The notes: generated by a model from the sequence alone, not told the origin. DNA of 7,349 nt from Clostridium sp. (GCA_012511315.1 JAAZGI010000044.1:1-7349); one strand, 5' to 3'; numbered from the stretch's first letter, positions 1 through 6,657 are shown. Translations and numbers: made by a program.

Positions 1-1341
1 GCTTTAAAGCCATTTAAACCAGGCCAAGAGGCTGATTTAAAACTAGAGCACCAAGAAATTGAACAGTGCATCTCCTACTTAGAGTCCGGGGCCTTACGGG
101 GAATGATGCATACCTTTTGCTTGATGAAAGATATATCAGGCTCCGTGGAGCGCTTGGGGCTAAACCATGTATTAGATGAAGTGGAGTTCTTTGAAATCAA
201 ACTCTTTGCGGCCTATAGCCAGCGAATTCGTAAGCACTTGGAAAACTTAGATCTTACCATTGATTTAAAAGATCTCTCTCCTGCCACCAAATTATTGGAT
301 CCAGAGGGGACGGGGCTTTTGACCTTTCATTATTACAATGCCTATTCTCCAGAACTTAAAAAGTTTCGTGAAGAAAAGGCTAAGCTAGATCAAAGAGGAT
401 TTCACCATCCGGACTATACAGTGGATCAGCAGAAGTTAGCACAGGAGCTCGAAGAGTTAATTTGGCAAGTTCGTGAAAATTTGTCACAAGAATTAAGCCA
501 ATGGCAGGAAGCCCTCCAATGGAATATGAAAGAGCTGGGGGTTTTGGATCACCGCATTGCCAAGGCTGACTATGCCTGGAAACGTGGATGTATCCGACCA
601 GAGTTTTCAGAAAATGACCAGCTTAGCTTGACAGAGATGATCAACCCTATGGTTCAATCGGTCTTACAAGAACGAGGCGGAGACATGGAACCCCTAACTT
701 TAAGTTTAAGCCCAGGCAGTGCTATCTTGACGGGTGCTAATATGGGGGGCAAAAGCATTACTTTAAAAACTTTTCTCCTTCAAGTAGAGCTGTTTCGCTT
801 AGGGTATTATCTACCAGCTCAGAGCGCTCATTTAAAGCTCTTAGACTTTGTCCATTATGGGGGCGAAGATGGTCAAGATGTGACCAAGGGTTTATCTAGT
901 TTTGGGGTAGAAGTATTAGAAATTAATGAGCTCTTAAAACAAGCCGAAACCGGTTGTGGGCTAATCCTTTTAGATGAACCAGCCCGGGGAACCAATCCGC
1001 GAGAAGCTCAAGCCATTGTGAAAGCTTTGTGCCGTCATTTTATGGCGGGAGACGATTATTTCTTTGTGGCGACCCATTTACCCGATGTGCCGGAAGACGG
1101 AATGCGACACTTTCAGATTATGGGCTTAAAAAATATATTAGAAAACAATTTAGACACTTCCAGCGGCCGCGAGCCAAGAGACGCCATCGCCGCTTTAGAA
1201 CGAAACATGGACTACCGGATTCGAGAAGTTTCCTCGGAAACGAAAGTTCCTAAAGAAGCCATCCAAGTGATGGAACTGTTAGGGACGGATCCAAGTCTAA
1301 TGGGGAAAATCAAAAGAATCCTAGGAGATGAATATGAGTAA
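1..1341 (+). CDS. kamC: MutS-like ATPase, probable lysine 5,6-aminomutase reactivase ATPase KamC (5' partial)
   Basis: The frame is open from the first base, so the gene is cut by the window edge and the ATG at 103 is internal; 446 residues are visible. The N-terminal half is helical and charged, with a coiled-coil-like stretch at about residues 120-175, as in the MutS core and lever region. The C-terminal half is a MutS-type ABC ATPase: Walker A GANMGGKS at 245-252, signature-like GLSSFGVEV at 297-305, Walker B LILLDEPARGT at 321-331, and the switch histidine in VATH at 356-359. A final helical segment (about 415-442) resembles the MutS C-terminal helix-turn-helix. MutS normally reads DEIGRGT where this has DEPARGT. 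The gene overlaps kamD. MutS-like genes accompany both lysine 5,6-aminomutase and ornithine 4,5-aminomutase clusters and, as I recall, are named KamC, acting with KamB to reactivate the mutase. That role is inferred here from family and position. Ordinary mismatch repair is less likely. The missing N-terminus prevents checking for a mismatch-recognition domain. Confidence 0.85.
   Translation, partial: ALKPFKPGQEADLKLEHQEIEQCISYLESGALRGMMHTFCLMKDISGSVERLGLNHVLDEVEFFEIKLFAAYSQRIRKHLENLDLTIDLKDLSPATKLLDPEGTGLLTFHYYNAYSPELKKFREEKAKLDQRGFHHPDYTVDQQKLAQELEELIWQVRENLSQELSQWQEALQWNMKELGVLDHRIAKADYAWKRGCIRPEFSENDQLSLTEMINPMVQSVLQERGGDMEPLTLSLSPGSAILTGANMGGKSITLKTFLLQVELFRLGYYLPAQSAHLKLLDFVHYGGEDGQDVTKGLSSFGVEVLEINELLKQAETGCGLILLDEPARGTNPREAQAIVKALCRHFMAGDDYFFVATHLPDVPEDGMRHFQIMGLKNILENNLDTSSGREPRDAIAALERNMDYRIREVSSETKVPKEAIQVMELLGTDPSLMGKIKRILGDEYE
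1323..1327 (+). promoter_or_regulatory. kamD ribosome binding site that decides its start
   Basis: AGGAG lies directly against an ATG at 1328 but six bases before a second in-frame ATG at 1334. Zero spacing is not workable for initiation, so 1334 is the better start. The site lies inside the 3' end of the upstream ATPase gene, which suggests translational coupling. Confidence 0.75.
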
Positions 1342-2887
1342 ATTAAACTTAAATGAAGCGACCATCGCTGAAGCCAGAGCGCTAGCCAAGGCCATCGCCG
1401 AGGACACCCAATCCTTTGTTGAACGCCATACCACCGTAACGGTGGAGCGAACCATCTGTCGATTATTGGGGATTGATGGTGTAAATGAAGACCAGGTGCC
1501 TCTACCCAATGTGGTGGTGGACCATCTAAAAGAAAAAAATGGTTTGGCCACAGGCATTAGCTTCTACTTAGCAAATGCCATCATTCAAACAGGTAAAACA
1601 CCTCAAGAAATTGCCGAAGCCATTGACAAGGGAGAAATGGACCTAACCACTTTACCGGTGGCATCTTATGAAGAGATTAGAAAGACGATTAATCCTTTAG
1701 CGGAAGCAGCGGTGGCTAAGATTAAAGAAAATCGCAGTGTGCGAGAAGATTATCTCCAGCGCTTTGGTGATAAAGAAGGCCCTTATTTATATTTAATTGT
1801 AGCTACTGGTAATATCTATGAAGATATTACTCAGGCCAAGGCAGCCGCTCGCCAGGGAGCTGATGTAATTGCCGTGATCCGCACCACCGGTCAGAGTCTT
1901 TTAGACTATGTTCCCCATGGTGCAACCACCGAAGGATTTGGTGGTACCGTAGCGACTCAAGAAAACTTCCGTTTAATGCGGGCCGCTTTGGATGAGGTGG
2001 GTGAAGAATTAGGACGCTATATCCGACTTTGCAACTATTGCTCGGGTTTATGTATGCCGGAAATTGCCGCCATGGGAGCCATTGAGCGCTTAGATGTTAT
2101 GCTCAATGATGCTCTGTACGGTATCCTATTCCGTGATATCAATATGAAACGGACGATGATTGACCAATACTTCTCTCGCATGATTAATGGCTATGCCGGC
2201 GTCATTATCAATACAGGGGAAGACAACTACTTAACCACCGCAGATGCCTTTGAAGAAGCTCACACCGTGCTGGCTTCTCAGTTTATCAATGAGCAGTTTG
2301 CCTTAATGGCAGGCTTACCGGAAGAGCAAATGGGTCTAGGCCATGCCTTTGAAATGGATCCAGACCTACCCAATGCCTTTGTCTATGAATTGGCTCAAGC
2401 TCAAATGGCCCGTGAAATCTTCCCCGAAGCTCCTTTAAAATACATGCCACCGACTAAATTTAAAACAGGGGATATTTTTAAAGGACAGGTTCAAGATACC
2501 TTGTTTAATATCGTTACTATTATGACGGGACAAAAAATACATTTATTGGGCATGATCAGTGAAGCCATCCACACGCCCTACATGTCGGAGCGAGCTATCT
2601 CCATTGACAATGCCTCTTATATCTTCCGTACCATGGCAGATCTGGGGGAAGAAATTACCTTTAAAGAAGATGGTATGATTCAAACCAGAGCCAAAGATGT
2701 ATTAGCTGATGCAACCAGCATTTTGAAAGAGATTGAGCGGGAAGGCTTGTTTGAAACCTTAGCCCAAGGCAAGTTCGCCGGAATCAAGCGGGGAATGGAT
2801 CGGGGCAAGGGCTTAGATGGTGTGGTTCAAAAAGATACCAACTACTTTAATCCATTTATCAATTTGTTTTTGGGAAGAGGTGAGTAA
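1334..2887 (+). CDS. kamD: lysine 5,6-aminomutase alpha subunit KamD
   Basis: This is the catalytic TIM-barrel subunit of lysine 5,6-aminomutase (EC 5.4.3.3). With KamE it interconverts L-beta-lysine and 3,5-diaminohexanoate, or D-lysine and 2,5-diaminohexanoate, by radical chemistry using adenosylcobalamin and PLP in the cytoplasm. The 517-residue product has almost the length of the Acetoanaerobium (Clostridium) sticklandii protein and resembles it closely throughout as I remember it, including HTTVTVERTICRLLGIDG (32-49), GNIYEDITQA (159-168), IRTTGQSLLDYVP (182-194), RLCNYCSGLCMPEIAAMGA (231-249), NTGEDNYLTTADAFEEAHT (293-311) and LKYMPPTKF (368-376). From memory of that structure, PLP and substrate contacts include Arg184, Ser189, Ser238 and Tyr263; they fall at R183, S188, S237 and Y262 here. 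The start at 1334 is preferred over 1328 because of the AGGAG spacing, and overlaps the upstream gene by 8 bases. OraE of ornithine aminomutase is clearly longer, which argues against that alternative. Confidence 0.97.
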   Translation: MSKLNLNEATIAEARALAKAIAEDTQSFVERHTTVTVERTICRLLGIDGVNEDQVPLPNVVVDHLKEKNGLATGISFYLANAIIQTGKTPQEIAEAIDKGEMDLTTLPVASYEEIRKTINPLAEAAVAKIKENRSVREDYLQRFGDKEGPYLYLIVATGNIYEDITQAKAAARQGADVIAVIRTTGQSLLDYVPHGATTEGFGGTVATQENFRLMRAALDEVGEELGRYIRLCNYCSGLCMPEIAAMGAIERLDVMLNDALYGILFRDINMKRTMIDQYFSRMINGYAGVIINTGEDNYLTTADAFEEAHTVLASQFINEQFALMAGLPEEQMGLGHAFEMDPDLPNAFVYELAQAQMAREIFPEAPLKYMPPTKFKTGDIFKGQVQDTLFNIVTIMTGQKIHLLGMISEAIHTPYMSERAISIDNASYIFRTMADLGEEITFKEDGMIQTRAKDVLADATSILKEIEREGLFETLAQGKFAGIKRGMDRGKGLDGVVQKDTNYFNPFINLFLGRGE

Positions 2888-3676
2888 ATGAGCTCAGGAT
2901 TATATAGTACAAAAAGTAAGGATTATGATCAGCACTTTGATCGGACCCAGGTTAGCCCCTATGGGGACACCATGAATGACGGTCAAGTCCAGTTAAGCTT
3001 TACCTTACCCATCAAGGATGATGACCGAGGGGTGGAAGCGGCTAAGCAATTAGCCATTAAAATGGGCATCACCGCTCCCTTGATTGCCGCTCACATTCCC
3101 TTGGATGAAGAGTTCACCAATTATGTGGTCTACGGCGCGGTTAGTCATACCGTAAATTTAGATGAAATCAAGGTGGAAGTCATTGAGCAGACGGTATTAT
3201 CCATGCCGGAAACCGATGATTTTATTCGGGAACGGATTGGCCGTAAAATTGTTGTCGTAGGTGCCAGTACGGGGTCAGATGCCCATACGGTGGGAATCGA
3301 TGCCATCATGAATATGAAGGGATATGCCGGTCACTTTGGCTTGGAGCGCTACGACATGGTTGAGGCCTATAATCTAGGTTCTCAAGTTCCAAATGAGGAG
3401 TTTATCGAAGAAGCTCTCAAACTAAAAGCCGATGTTTTGTTGGTTTCTCAAACCGTAACCCAGAAAGATGTTCATGTGCAAAACATGACGGAACTGGTGG
3501 AATTATTAGAAGCTAAAGGTCTTCGCAACCAATTTATTTTGATTGCTGGTGGTCCTCGTATTAGCAATGATTTAGCCAAGGAAATTGGTTTTGACGGTGG
3601 CTTTGGTCCCGGCAAATATGCCGATGATGTAGCAACCTTCTTCTGTAACGCCATACTGGATCGTAACCTAGCTTAA
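2888..3676 (+). CDS. kamE: lysine 5,6-aminomutase beta subunit KamE (cobalamin- and PLP-binding)
   Basis: This is the cofactor-carrying partner of KamD. The 262-residue protein has an N-terminal dimerisation region (about 1-115) and a C-terminal Rossmann-type B12-binding domain. The base-off/His-on cobalamin motif DxHxxG is present as DAHTVG at 131-136, with His133 as the expected lower cobalt ligand. Lys144, in NMKGYAG, sits exactly where the known family has the lysine that forms a Schiff base with PLP in the resting open state. Further B12-domain segments are GSQVP (164-168), SQTVTQKD (187-194) and GGPRIS (221-226). All key residues are present, so the enzyme should be active. The ATG follows the kamD stop with no gap, and GAGGTGA at 2877-2883, inside the end of kamD, is a good ribosome binding site four bases before the start. 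It is the last gene of its operon: a strong hairpin follows about 80 bases after the stop. Confidence 0.97.
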   Translation: MSSGLYSTKSKDYDQHFDRTQVSPYGDTMNDGQVQLSFTLPIKDDDRGVEAAKQLAIKMGITAPLIAAHIPLDEEFTNYVVYGAVSHTVNLDEIKVEVIEQTVLSMPETDDFIRERIGRKIVVVGASTGSDAHTVGIDAIMNMKGYAGHFGLERYDMVEAYNLGSQVPNEEFIEEALKLKADVLLVSQTVTQKDVHVQNMTELVELLEAKGLRNQFILIAGGPRISNDLAKEIGFDGGFGPGKYADDVATFFCNAILDRNLA

Positions 3677-3757
3677 ATCAAAGTTGTTTCACTTTCAGTT
3701 AAGATCAAACCCTGGAAATAAAAGCCGAAGATTAGCAAATCAGGGAAAAATAATCTA

Positions 3758-3804
3758 AAGAAGCGGGAGTTTGGTGTCATTAAGACATCAAACTCCCGCT
3801 TCTT
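3758..3804 (+). terminator. long-stem hairpin, probable kam operon terminator
   Basis: Two 21-base arms (3758-3778 and 3784-3804) pair across the five-base loop ATTAA with a single G-T wobble (3774/3788). The core GCGGGAGTTTGG makes it very stable. On the plus strand it is followed by CAATTT, a poor T tract. On the minus strand the stem is followed by TTTAGATTATTTTT, so it may act in both directions or serve as an RNA 3'-end stabiliser. Its place 82 bases after the kamE stop fits operon termination. Confidence 0.75.
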
Positions 3805-3822
3805 CAATTTAAAATGTTATAT

Positions 3823-3888
3823 AAAAAGGCGATAAAAAGGCGATAAAAAGGCTGTAAAAGGGCTGTAAAAAGGCGATAAAAAGGCTAA
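3823..3888. repeat. six-unit 11-bp tandem repeat with phased A-tracts
   Basis: Six head-to-tail units of exactly 11 bases fill 66 bp: AAAAAGGCGAT twice (3823-3844), AAAAAGGCTGT (3845-3855), AAAAGGGCTGT (3856-3866), AAAAAGGCGAT (3867-3877) and AAAAAGGCTAA (3878-3888). All share an A-run followed by GGC; the last three bases vary between CGAT-type and CTGT-type ends. The period is near one DNA helical turn, so the A-tracts face nearly the same side, which predicts bending. It lies just after the kam terminator hairpin. The function is unknown: it could be a slippage-prone spacer, a protein binding array or curved DNA. Confidence 0.9.
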
Positions 3889-3910
3889 ACTTTACGTCTT
3901 ATTGGAATGT

Positions 3911-3958
3911 ATTACAAATCGTCATTCCTTCCTTGTCTAAAAGGGGTTTGTAATTTTT
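3911..3958 (+). terminator. second hairpin with T tract, possible back-up terminator
   Basis: ATTACAAA (3911-3918) pairs perfectly with TTTGTAAT (3947-3954), extended inward by a T-G and a C-G pair. An inner CCTT/AAGG stem (3931-3934 and 3941-3944) closes a six-base loop, leaving a ten-base bulge on the left. Five T residues (3954-3958) begin at the last paired base, as in plus-strand intrinsic terminators. The AT-rich outer stem and large bulge make it weaker than the hairpin at 3758. It would stop read-through from kamE or end a small transcript. Confidence 0.45.
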
Positions 3959-4047
3959 GGATACGAAAGTGAGACTAGTTGGGCAAGCTTTAGAACCTTT
4001 CTAGTGAAAAGCACTGTTTAATGGAAATAGTTGATGAAATGCTGCGA

Positions 4048-4071
4048 GGGAAATGAGAAGGGAAATGACAA
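4048..4071. repeat. two 12-bp purine-rich direct repeats
   Basis: GGGAAATGAGAA (4048-4059) is followed at once by GGGAAATGACAA (4060-4071), one mismatch apart, then by a degenerate GGAAAGGG. The stretch is purine-rich on the plus strand. There is no evident function; it may simply be low-complexity intergenic DNA. Confidence 0.6.
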
Positions 4072-4082
4072 GGAAAGGGTCT

Positions 4083-4101
4083 AAAAATAAGTCAAAACTT
4101 A
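4083..4101 (-). terminator. weak candidate terminator of the acyltransferase operon
   Basis: On the minus strand TAAGT and ACTTA (4101-4097 and 4092-4088) pair around a four-base loop and are followed by five T residues (4087-4083), 42 bases after the stop of the last gene. The stem is only five AT-rich pairs, so it may not work alone; the stable hairpin at 3758-3804 could be the real downstream stop. Confidence 0.3.
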
Positions 4102-4142
4102 AGTGGATTCATTTTCTTTTCTTGGTATAAGTTCAAGGCTTG

Positions 4143-5240
4143 CTACTGTAGGAAGGAGCCATCGGTTAAGACCTGTGCACTGTAGAGGAAGAGAATGTCT
4201 TGGCCTTGGAAGGAGACTAAGTGCTTGAGGCGAGATGGGGCGATGTATCGAATATCAACCAGGGTAATTTTGGAGTAGCCTTGGGCTAAAAGTGGAATGA
4301 GACTGGAGCCAAAGGAGTCGCGAAAAACGATGAGTTCACGATTGGTTGTACTGTTGGGATTCTCCAAGGTTAAAAGCGCTTTGGCACCGGATAAAAATAA
4401 AGAGTAGGGGTCTACGCCAGCGCCGGCTTCTAAATCATAGATGGAAGTAGTTTTTTGAGTTTCAAAATCAAACACTTTAATAGCAGCCAATTTCTCATTG
4501 GTTAAATAGTGGACGGTGTCTGCGGGCAGGCTTAAAGCTGCTTGGGACTGATAGACACCATAAAAGGGATTGTCTAGGGTTTGGCTTTGGTAATTACTAT
4601 TGAAAGAGATGTCCATCTCTTTCGCTAAATAATTGGCTAAGGGAAGAAGGGCTTCCTGGCGCCAGTGTAAATCAGTCCGATAAAAATCCTTTAAGCTAAG
4701 CTGAGGTTTTAAATCTAAGATGTTCACGTGATCTAGTTCCTGCTGCAGTTGTTCCAAGATGTCTTCATGATTGGCAGTGGGTAATCCAGCAGCTGGAGCT
4801 AGATACTGAGACTTATCAGGGATTAAAGCAAACCAAATTCTCCCTTGGCTGTCTTTTAGTTCATGATTAATGAGACCTTGAAAGGTGCCTGCTAAATAGG
4901 GAATTCGATTGGGAGCCATGGGAGTTTCTAGCTTGGCGGCTACTCCATCATGAACATAAATCCCGTAGTGATCTTTTTGCTTAAGAAGGTTAAAAGTAAT
5001 AAGAGATTTTAATCGGCGAAATGGTTCACGCAGGGGAAACTGATCTTGCAAATAAGGCTCCATCTTGTCCATAAACTGCCCAGAGGATAGGGTTTCAATG
5101 CTTAGAGTAGGAGCTTGATTTAGTGGTCGTCGTTCGCTTAAAGAAATACTTTGTGGTGGCTTCAAGGCAGACCAAAGGGTGAAGACTAAGACATAGGCAG
5201 CTAAAAGCCCGATCAATAACAGATGATTCATTTTTTTCAT
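4143..5240 (-). CDS. DHHW-family, AlgX/AlgJ-like extracytoplasmic acyl-transfer protein
   Basis: This 365-residue protein has two lysines at its N-terminus and one hydrophobic segment (about 6-26) that should act as a signal anchor, placing the rest outside the membrane. The family resembles AlgJ/AlgX, SGNH-hydrolase-like proteins that take acyl groups exported by an MBOAT partner and pass them to a polysaccharide. The visible catalytic set fits: YRTDLHW at 187-193 gives Asp190 and His192, and FRDSFGSS at 306-313 gives the probable nucleophile Ser309. The family motif is usually DHHW; here it reads DLHW, keeping the Asp, the second His and the Trp. SERRPLNQAPTLS (35-47) and the segment FMDKMEPYLQDQFPLRE (56-72) are also typical of this family. 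The start is supported by AGGAGG four bases upstream, overlapping the MBOAT stop. It is probably the last gene of its operon. The specific acceptor polymer cannot be told. Confidence 0.85.
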   Translation of the reverse strand: MKKMNHLLLIGLLAAYVLVFTLWSALKPPQSISLSERRPLNQAPTLSIETLSSGQFMDKMEPYLQDQFPLREPFRRLKSLITFNLLKQKDHYGIYVHDGVAAKLETPMAPNRIPYLAGTFQGLINHELKDSQGRIWFALIPDKSQYLAPAAGLPTANHEDILEQLQQELDHVNILDLKPQLSLKDFYRTDLHWRQEALLPLANYLAKEMDISFNSNYQSQTLDNPFYGVYQSQAALSLPADTVHYLTNEKLAAIKVFDFETQKTTSIYDLEAGAGVDPYSLFLSGAKALLTLENPNSTTNRELIVFRDSFGSSLIPLLAQGYSKITLVDIRYIAPSRLKHLVSFQGQDILFLYSAQVLTDGSFLQ

Positions 5241-5244
5241 AAGG

Positions 5245-5250
5245 CCTCCT
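5245..5250 (-). promoter_or_regulatory. ribosome binding site overlapping the upstream stop codon
   Basis: On the minus strand AGGAGG shares its first two bases with the MBOAT gene's TAG stop (5251-5249) and ends four bases before the DHHW start at 5240. This supports that start over the internal ATG at 5231 and points to translational coupling with the MBOAT gene. Confidence 0.8.
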
Positions 5251-6646
5251 AGAAACGAAAATATAAAAAGGGGTTAAAGGAGCCGTCCACTAGAAAGGCG
5301 GTTACGGATAAAGCTAGGCCGAAGAGGATGGGGGTTTCGGAAAGGGATAATACTTTTTGGAAGCGACTATTAGCCAAGCGTTGATAGCATTGTTTTGGCC
5401 AGGGCGTTGCACCAATAGCCGCTATGAGTAAAAGCAAGGCATTACTTTTTAATTGATACAGAGCGGTAACAGATACTAAGGGTAGTCCATTGGCGCCAAA
5501 GAGCCCCCCGATTCGGATTAATGCTAAGGACAAGTCCGCCGAGTCAAATAAAATGAAGCTTATCATGACCAGAAATAAGACATAGATGTGACGTAAGGCC
5601 TTGGATAGTTCCAGCCAATTTTTTAACCAAATTTTTTCGATCAATAAAAGCAAAGCAAAATATAAACCCCAGAGAACAAAGGTCCAAGCAGCACCGTGCC
5701 AAAGACCAGTTAGTCCCCAGACGATTAAAAGATTGAGAATCCAAAGAATAGAGGTGGTACGACTACCGCCCAGAGGAATATAGACATAATCTCGGAACCA
5801 ACTGCCTAAGGAAATGTGCCAGCGACGCCAAAAGTCCGTAATGCTTTTGGCTATAAAGGGATAATTGAAGTTTTCCATAAATTGAAAACCGAGAATTCCG
5901 CCAAGGCCAATGGCCATGTCACTATAACCGGAAAAGTCAAAATAAAGTTGCAAGCTAAACGATACTGCATAAAGCCAAAGAAAGAGAACGGAAGAATCTT
6001 GACTGCTACGAGCTGTTTGCGCTAGAACTCCTAAGGTGTTAGCGAGGAGTACTTTTTTGCCTAAGCCCAACAGGAAACGACGCAAGCCTTGGCTGATGTT
6101 AGCAAGCTGATGGTCGCGAACTTTAAGTTGCGGCTCAATATCAGCATAGCGCACTATGGGACCGGCGATTAATTGAGGGAACATAGTGATGTAAGCAGCT
6201 AAATCAACGAAGCTGCGCTGGATCTTGACCGAGCCGCGATGTACATCGATGGTATAGCTCATCATCTGAAAAGTATAAAAGCTAATGCCAATGGGTAGTT
6301 TGAGATTTAGAGGTTTAATTGGTAGGTTGGTTAGATTGCTAAGACTAGCTAATATAAAGTCAGCATACTTAAATAAACCTAAGACTCCCAGAGAAAAAGT
6401 GACGGATAAAATCAGCCAATAAAAGCTTTTCTTTGTGCCACGGTTTTTGTCAATCAGTAATCCCGTTTGGTAGCCGATGAAAAGACTGAGCAAAAGAATC
6501 CAAAGCGAACGAGGCTCCCCCCAGCCGTAAAAGATTAGGCTGGACAGGAACAAGGTAAAGTTTTTCCACCGCGCAGGAGCTAAAAAGTAAAGTAATAAGG
6601 CTCCCGGCAGAAAATAAAATAAAAAGGTCAGACTAGAAAATACCAT
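5249..6646 (-). CDS. MBOAT-family membrane O-acyltransferase (AlgI/DltB-like)
   Basis: This 465-residue polytopic membrane protein is of the AlgI type, which moves acyl groups from a cytoplasmic donor across the membrane for O-acylation of a surface polymer. About ten or more hydrophobic segments are visible, for example 7-23, 31-41, 48-65, 75-92, 222-236, 300-315, 321-336 and 353-368. Family motifs appear in the usual order: LPIGISFYTFQMMSYTIDVHRG (117-138), MFPQLIAGPIVRY (155-167), FDFSGYSDMAIGLG (236-249), the cytoplasmic FWRRWHISLGSWFRDYVYIPLGG (272-294, His277), and GLWHGAAWTFVLWG (314-327) with the invariant catalytic His317. The C-terminus FNPFLYFRF is also typical. The start is supported by AAGGAG (6657-6652) five bases upstream. 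The gene lies 10 bases after the lipoprotein gene and 8 before the DHHW gene. Length and motifs are complete. Acetyl is the likeliest acyl group by analogy with AlgI, but the sequence does not prove it; DltB (D-alanine) is less likely because no dlt genes are present. Confidence 0.92.
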   Translation of the reverse strand: MVFSSLTFLFYFLPGALLLYFLAPARWKNFTLFLSSLIFYGWGEPRSLWILLLSLFIGYQTGLLIDKNRGTKKSFYWLILSVTFSLGVLGLFKYADFILASLSNLTNLPIKPLNLKLPIGISFYTFQMMSYTIDVHRGSVKIQRSFVDLAAYITMFPQLIAGPIVRYADIEPQLKVRDHQLANISQGLRRFLLGLGKKVLLANTLGVLAQTARSSQDSSVLFLWLYAVSFSLQLYFDFSGYSDMAIGLGGILGFQFMENFNYPFIAKSITDFWRRWHISLGSWFRDYVYIPLGGSRTTSILWILNLLIVWGLTGLWHGAAWTFVLWGLYFALLLLIEKIWLKNWLELSKALRHIYVLFLVMISFILFDSADLSLALIRIGGLFGANGLPLVSVTALYQLKSNALLLLIAAIGATPWPKQCYQRLANSRFQKVLSLSETPILFGLALSVTAFLVDGSFNPFLYFRF

Positions 6647-6651
6647 GGGAA

Positions 6652-6657
6652 CTCCTT
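6652..6657 (-). promoter_or_regulatory. MBOAT ribosome binding site touching the lipoprotein stop
   Basis: On the minus strand AAGGAG starts on the last base of the lipoprotein gene's TAA stop (6659-6657) and ends five bases before the MBOAT ATG. With the matching arrangement at the next junction, it marks the three genes as one tightly coupled translation unit. Confidence 0.75.

Larger units (their letters stand above)
3677..4142. other. non-coding gap between convergent operons
   Basis: These 466 bases separate the ends of kamE and the minus-strand DHHW gene. I see no open frame with both a ribosome binding site and reasonable length on either strand; the longest near the repeats is a 10-codon ATG frame at 3814 with no ribosome binding site. 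The gap contains two hairpins, an 11-bp tandem array, a pair of 12-bp repeats and a weak minus-strand hairpin, listed separately. No convincing promoter is visible, so it is mainly a 3' untranslated and termination region for both operons. Confidence 0.7.

Noticed and set aside
103..105. ATG at 103 as the start of the MutS-like gene
   Set aside because: The frame is open and protein-like all the way to base 1, and no ribosome binding site precedes 103, so the gene starts outside the window.
1029..1253. 74-codon open frame on the plus strand inside the MutS-like gene
   Set aside because: It lies wholly within the well-supported ATPase frame, has no ribosome binding site and its Arg-rich product resembles nothing known to me.
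1321..1557. 78-codon minus-strand frame opposite the start of kamD
   Set aside because: It is a shadow of the strongly conserved kamD coding sequence, with a low-complexity product.
3472..3654. 60-codon minus-strand frame opposite kamE
   Set aside because: It is antisense to the conserved B12-binding domain and has no independent support.
1334..3676. Ornithine 4,5-aminomutase (OraE/OraS) instead of lysine 5,6-aminomutase
   Set aside because: OraE is longer and carries the B12 domain in the large subunit; here the large subunit lacks it and the small one has it, with His133 and Lys144 at KamE positions.
3814..3846. Ten-codon leader-peptide-like frame beginning at ATG 3814
   Set aside because: It has no ribosome binding site, lies after a terminator hairpin and overlaps the tandem repeat; no downstream gene on that strand could be attenuated by it.
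3823..3888. CRISPR array
   Set aside because: The units are 11 bases, directly adjacent and without unique spacers, so this is a simple tandem repeat.
5544..6025. Three short frames (minus 5544-5744, plus 5601-5783, plus 5816-6025) over the MBOAT gene
   Set aside because: The MBOAT motifs, including the catalytic His region, are encoded here in the main frame; these are shadows.
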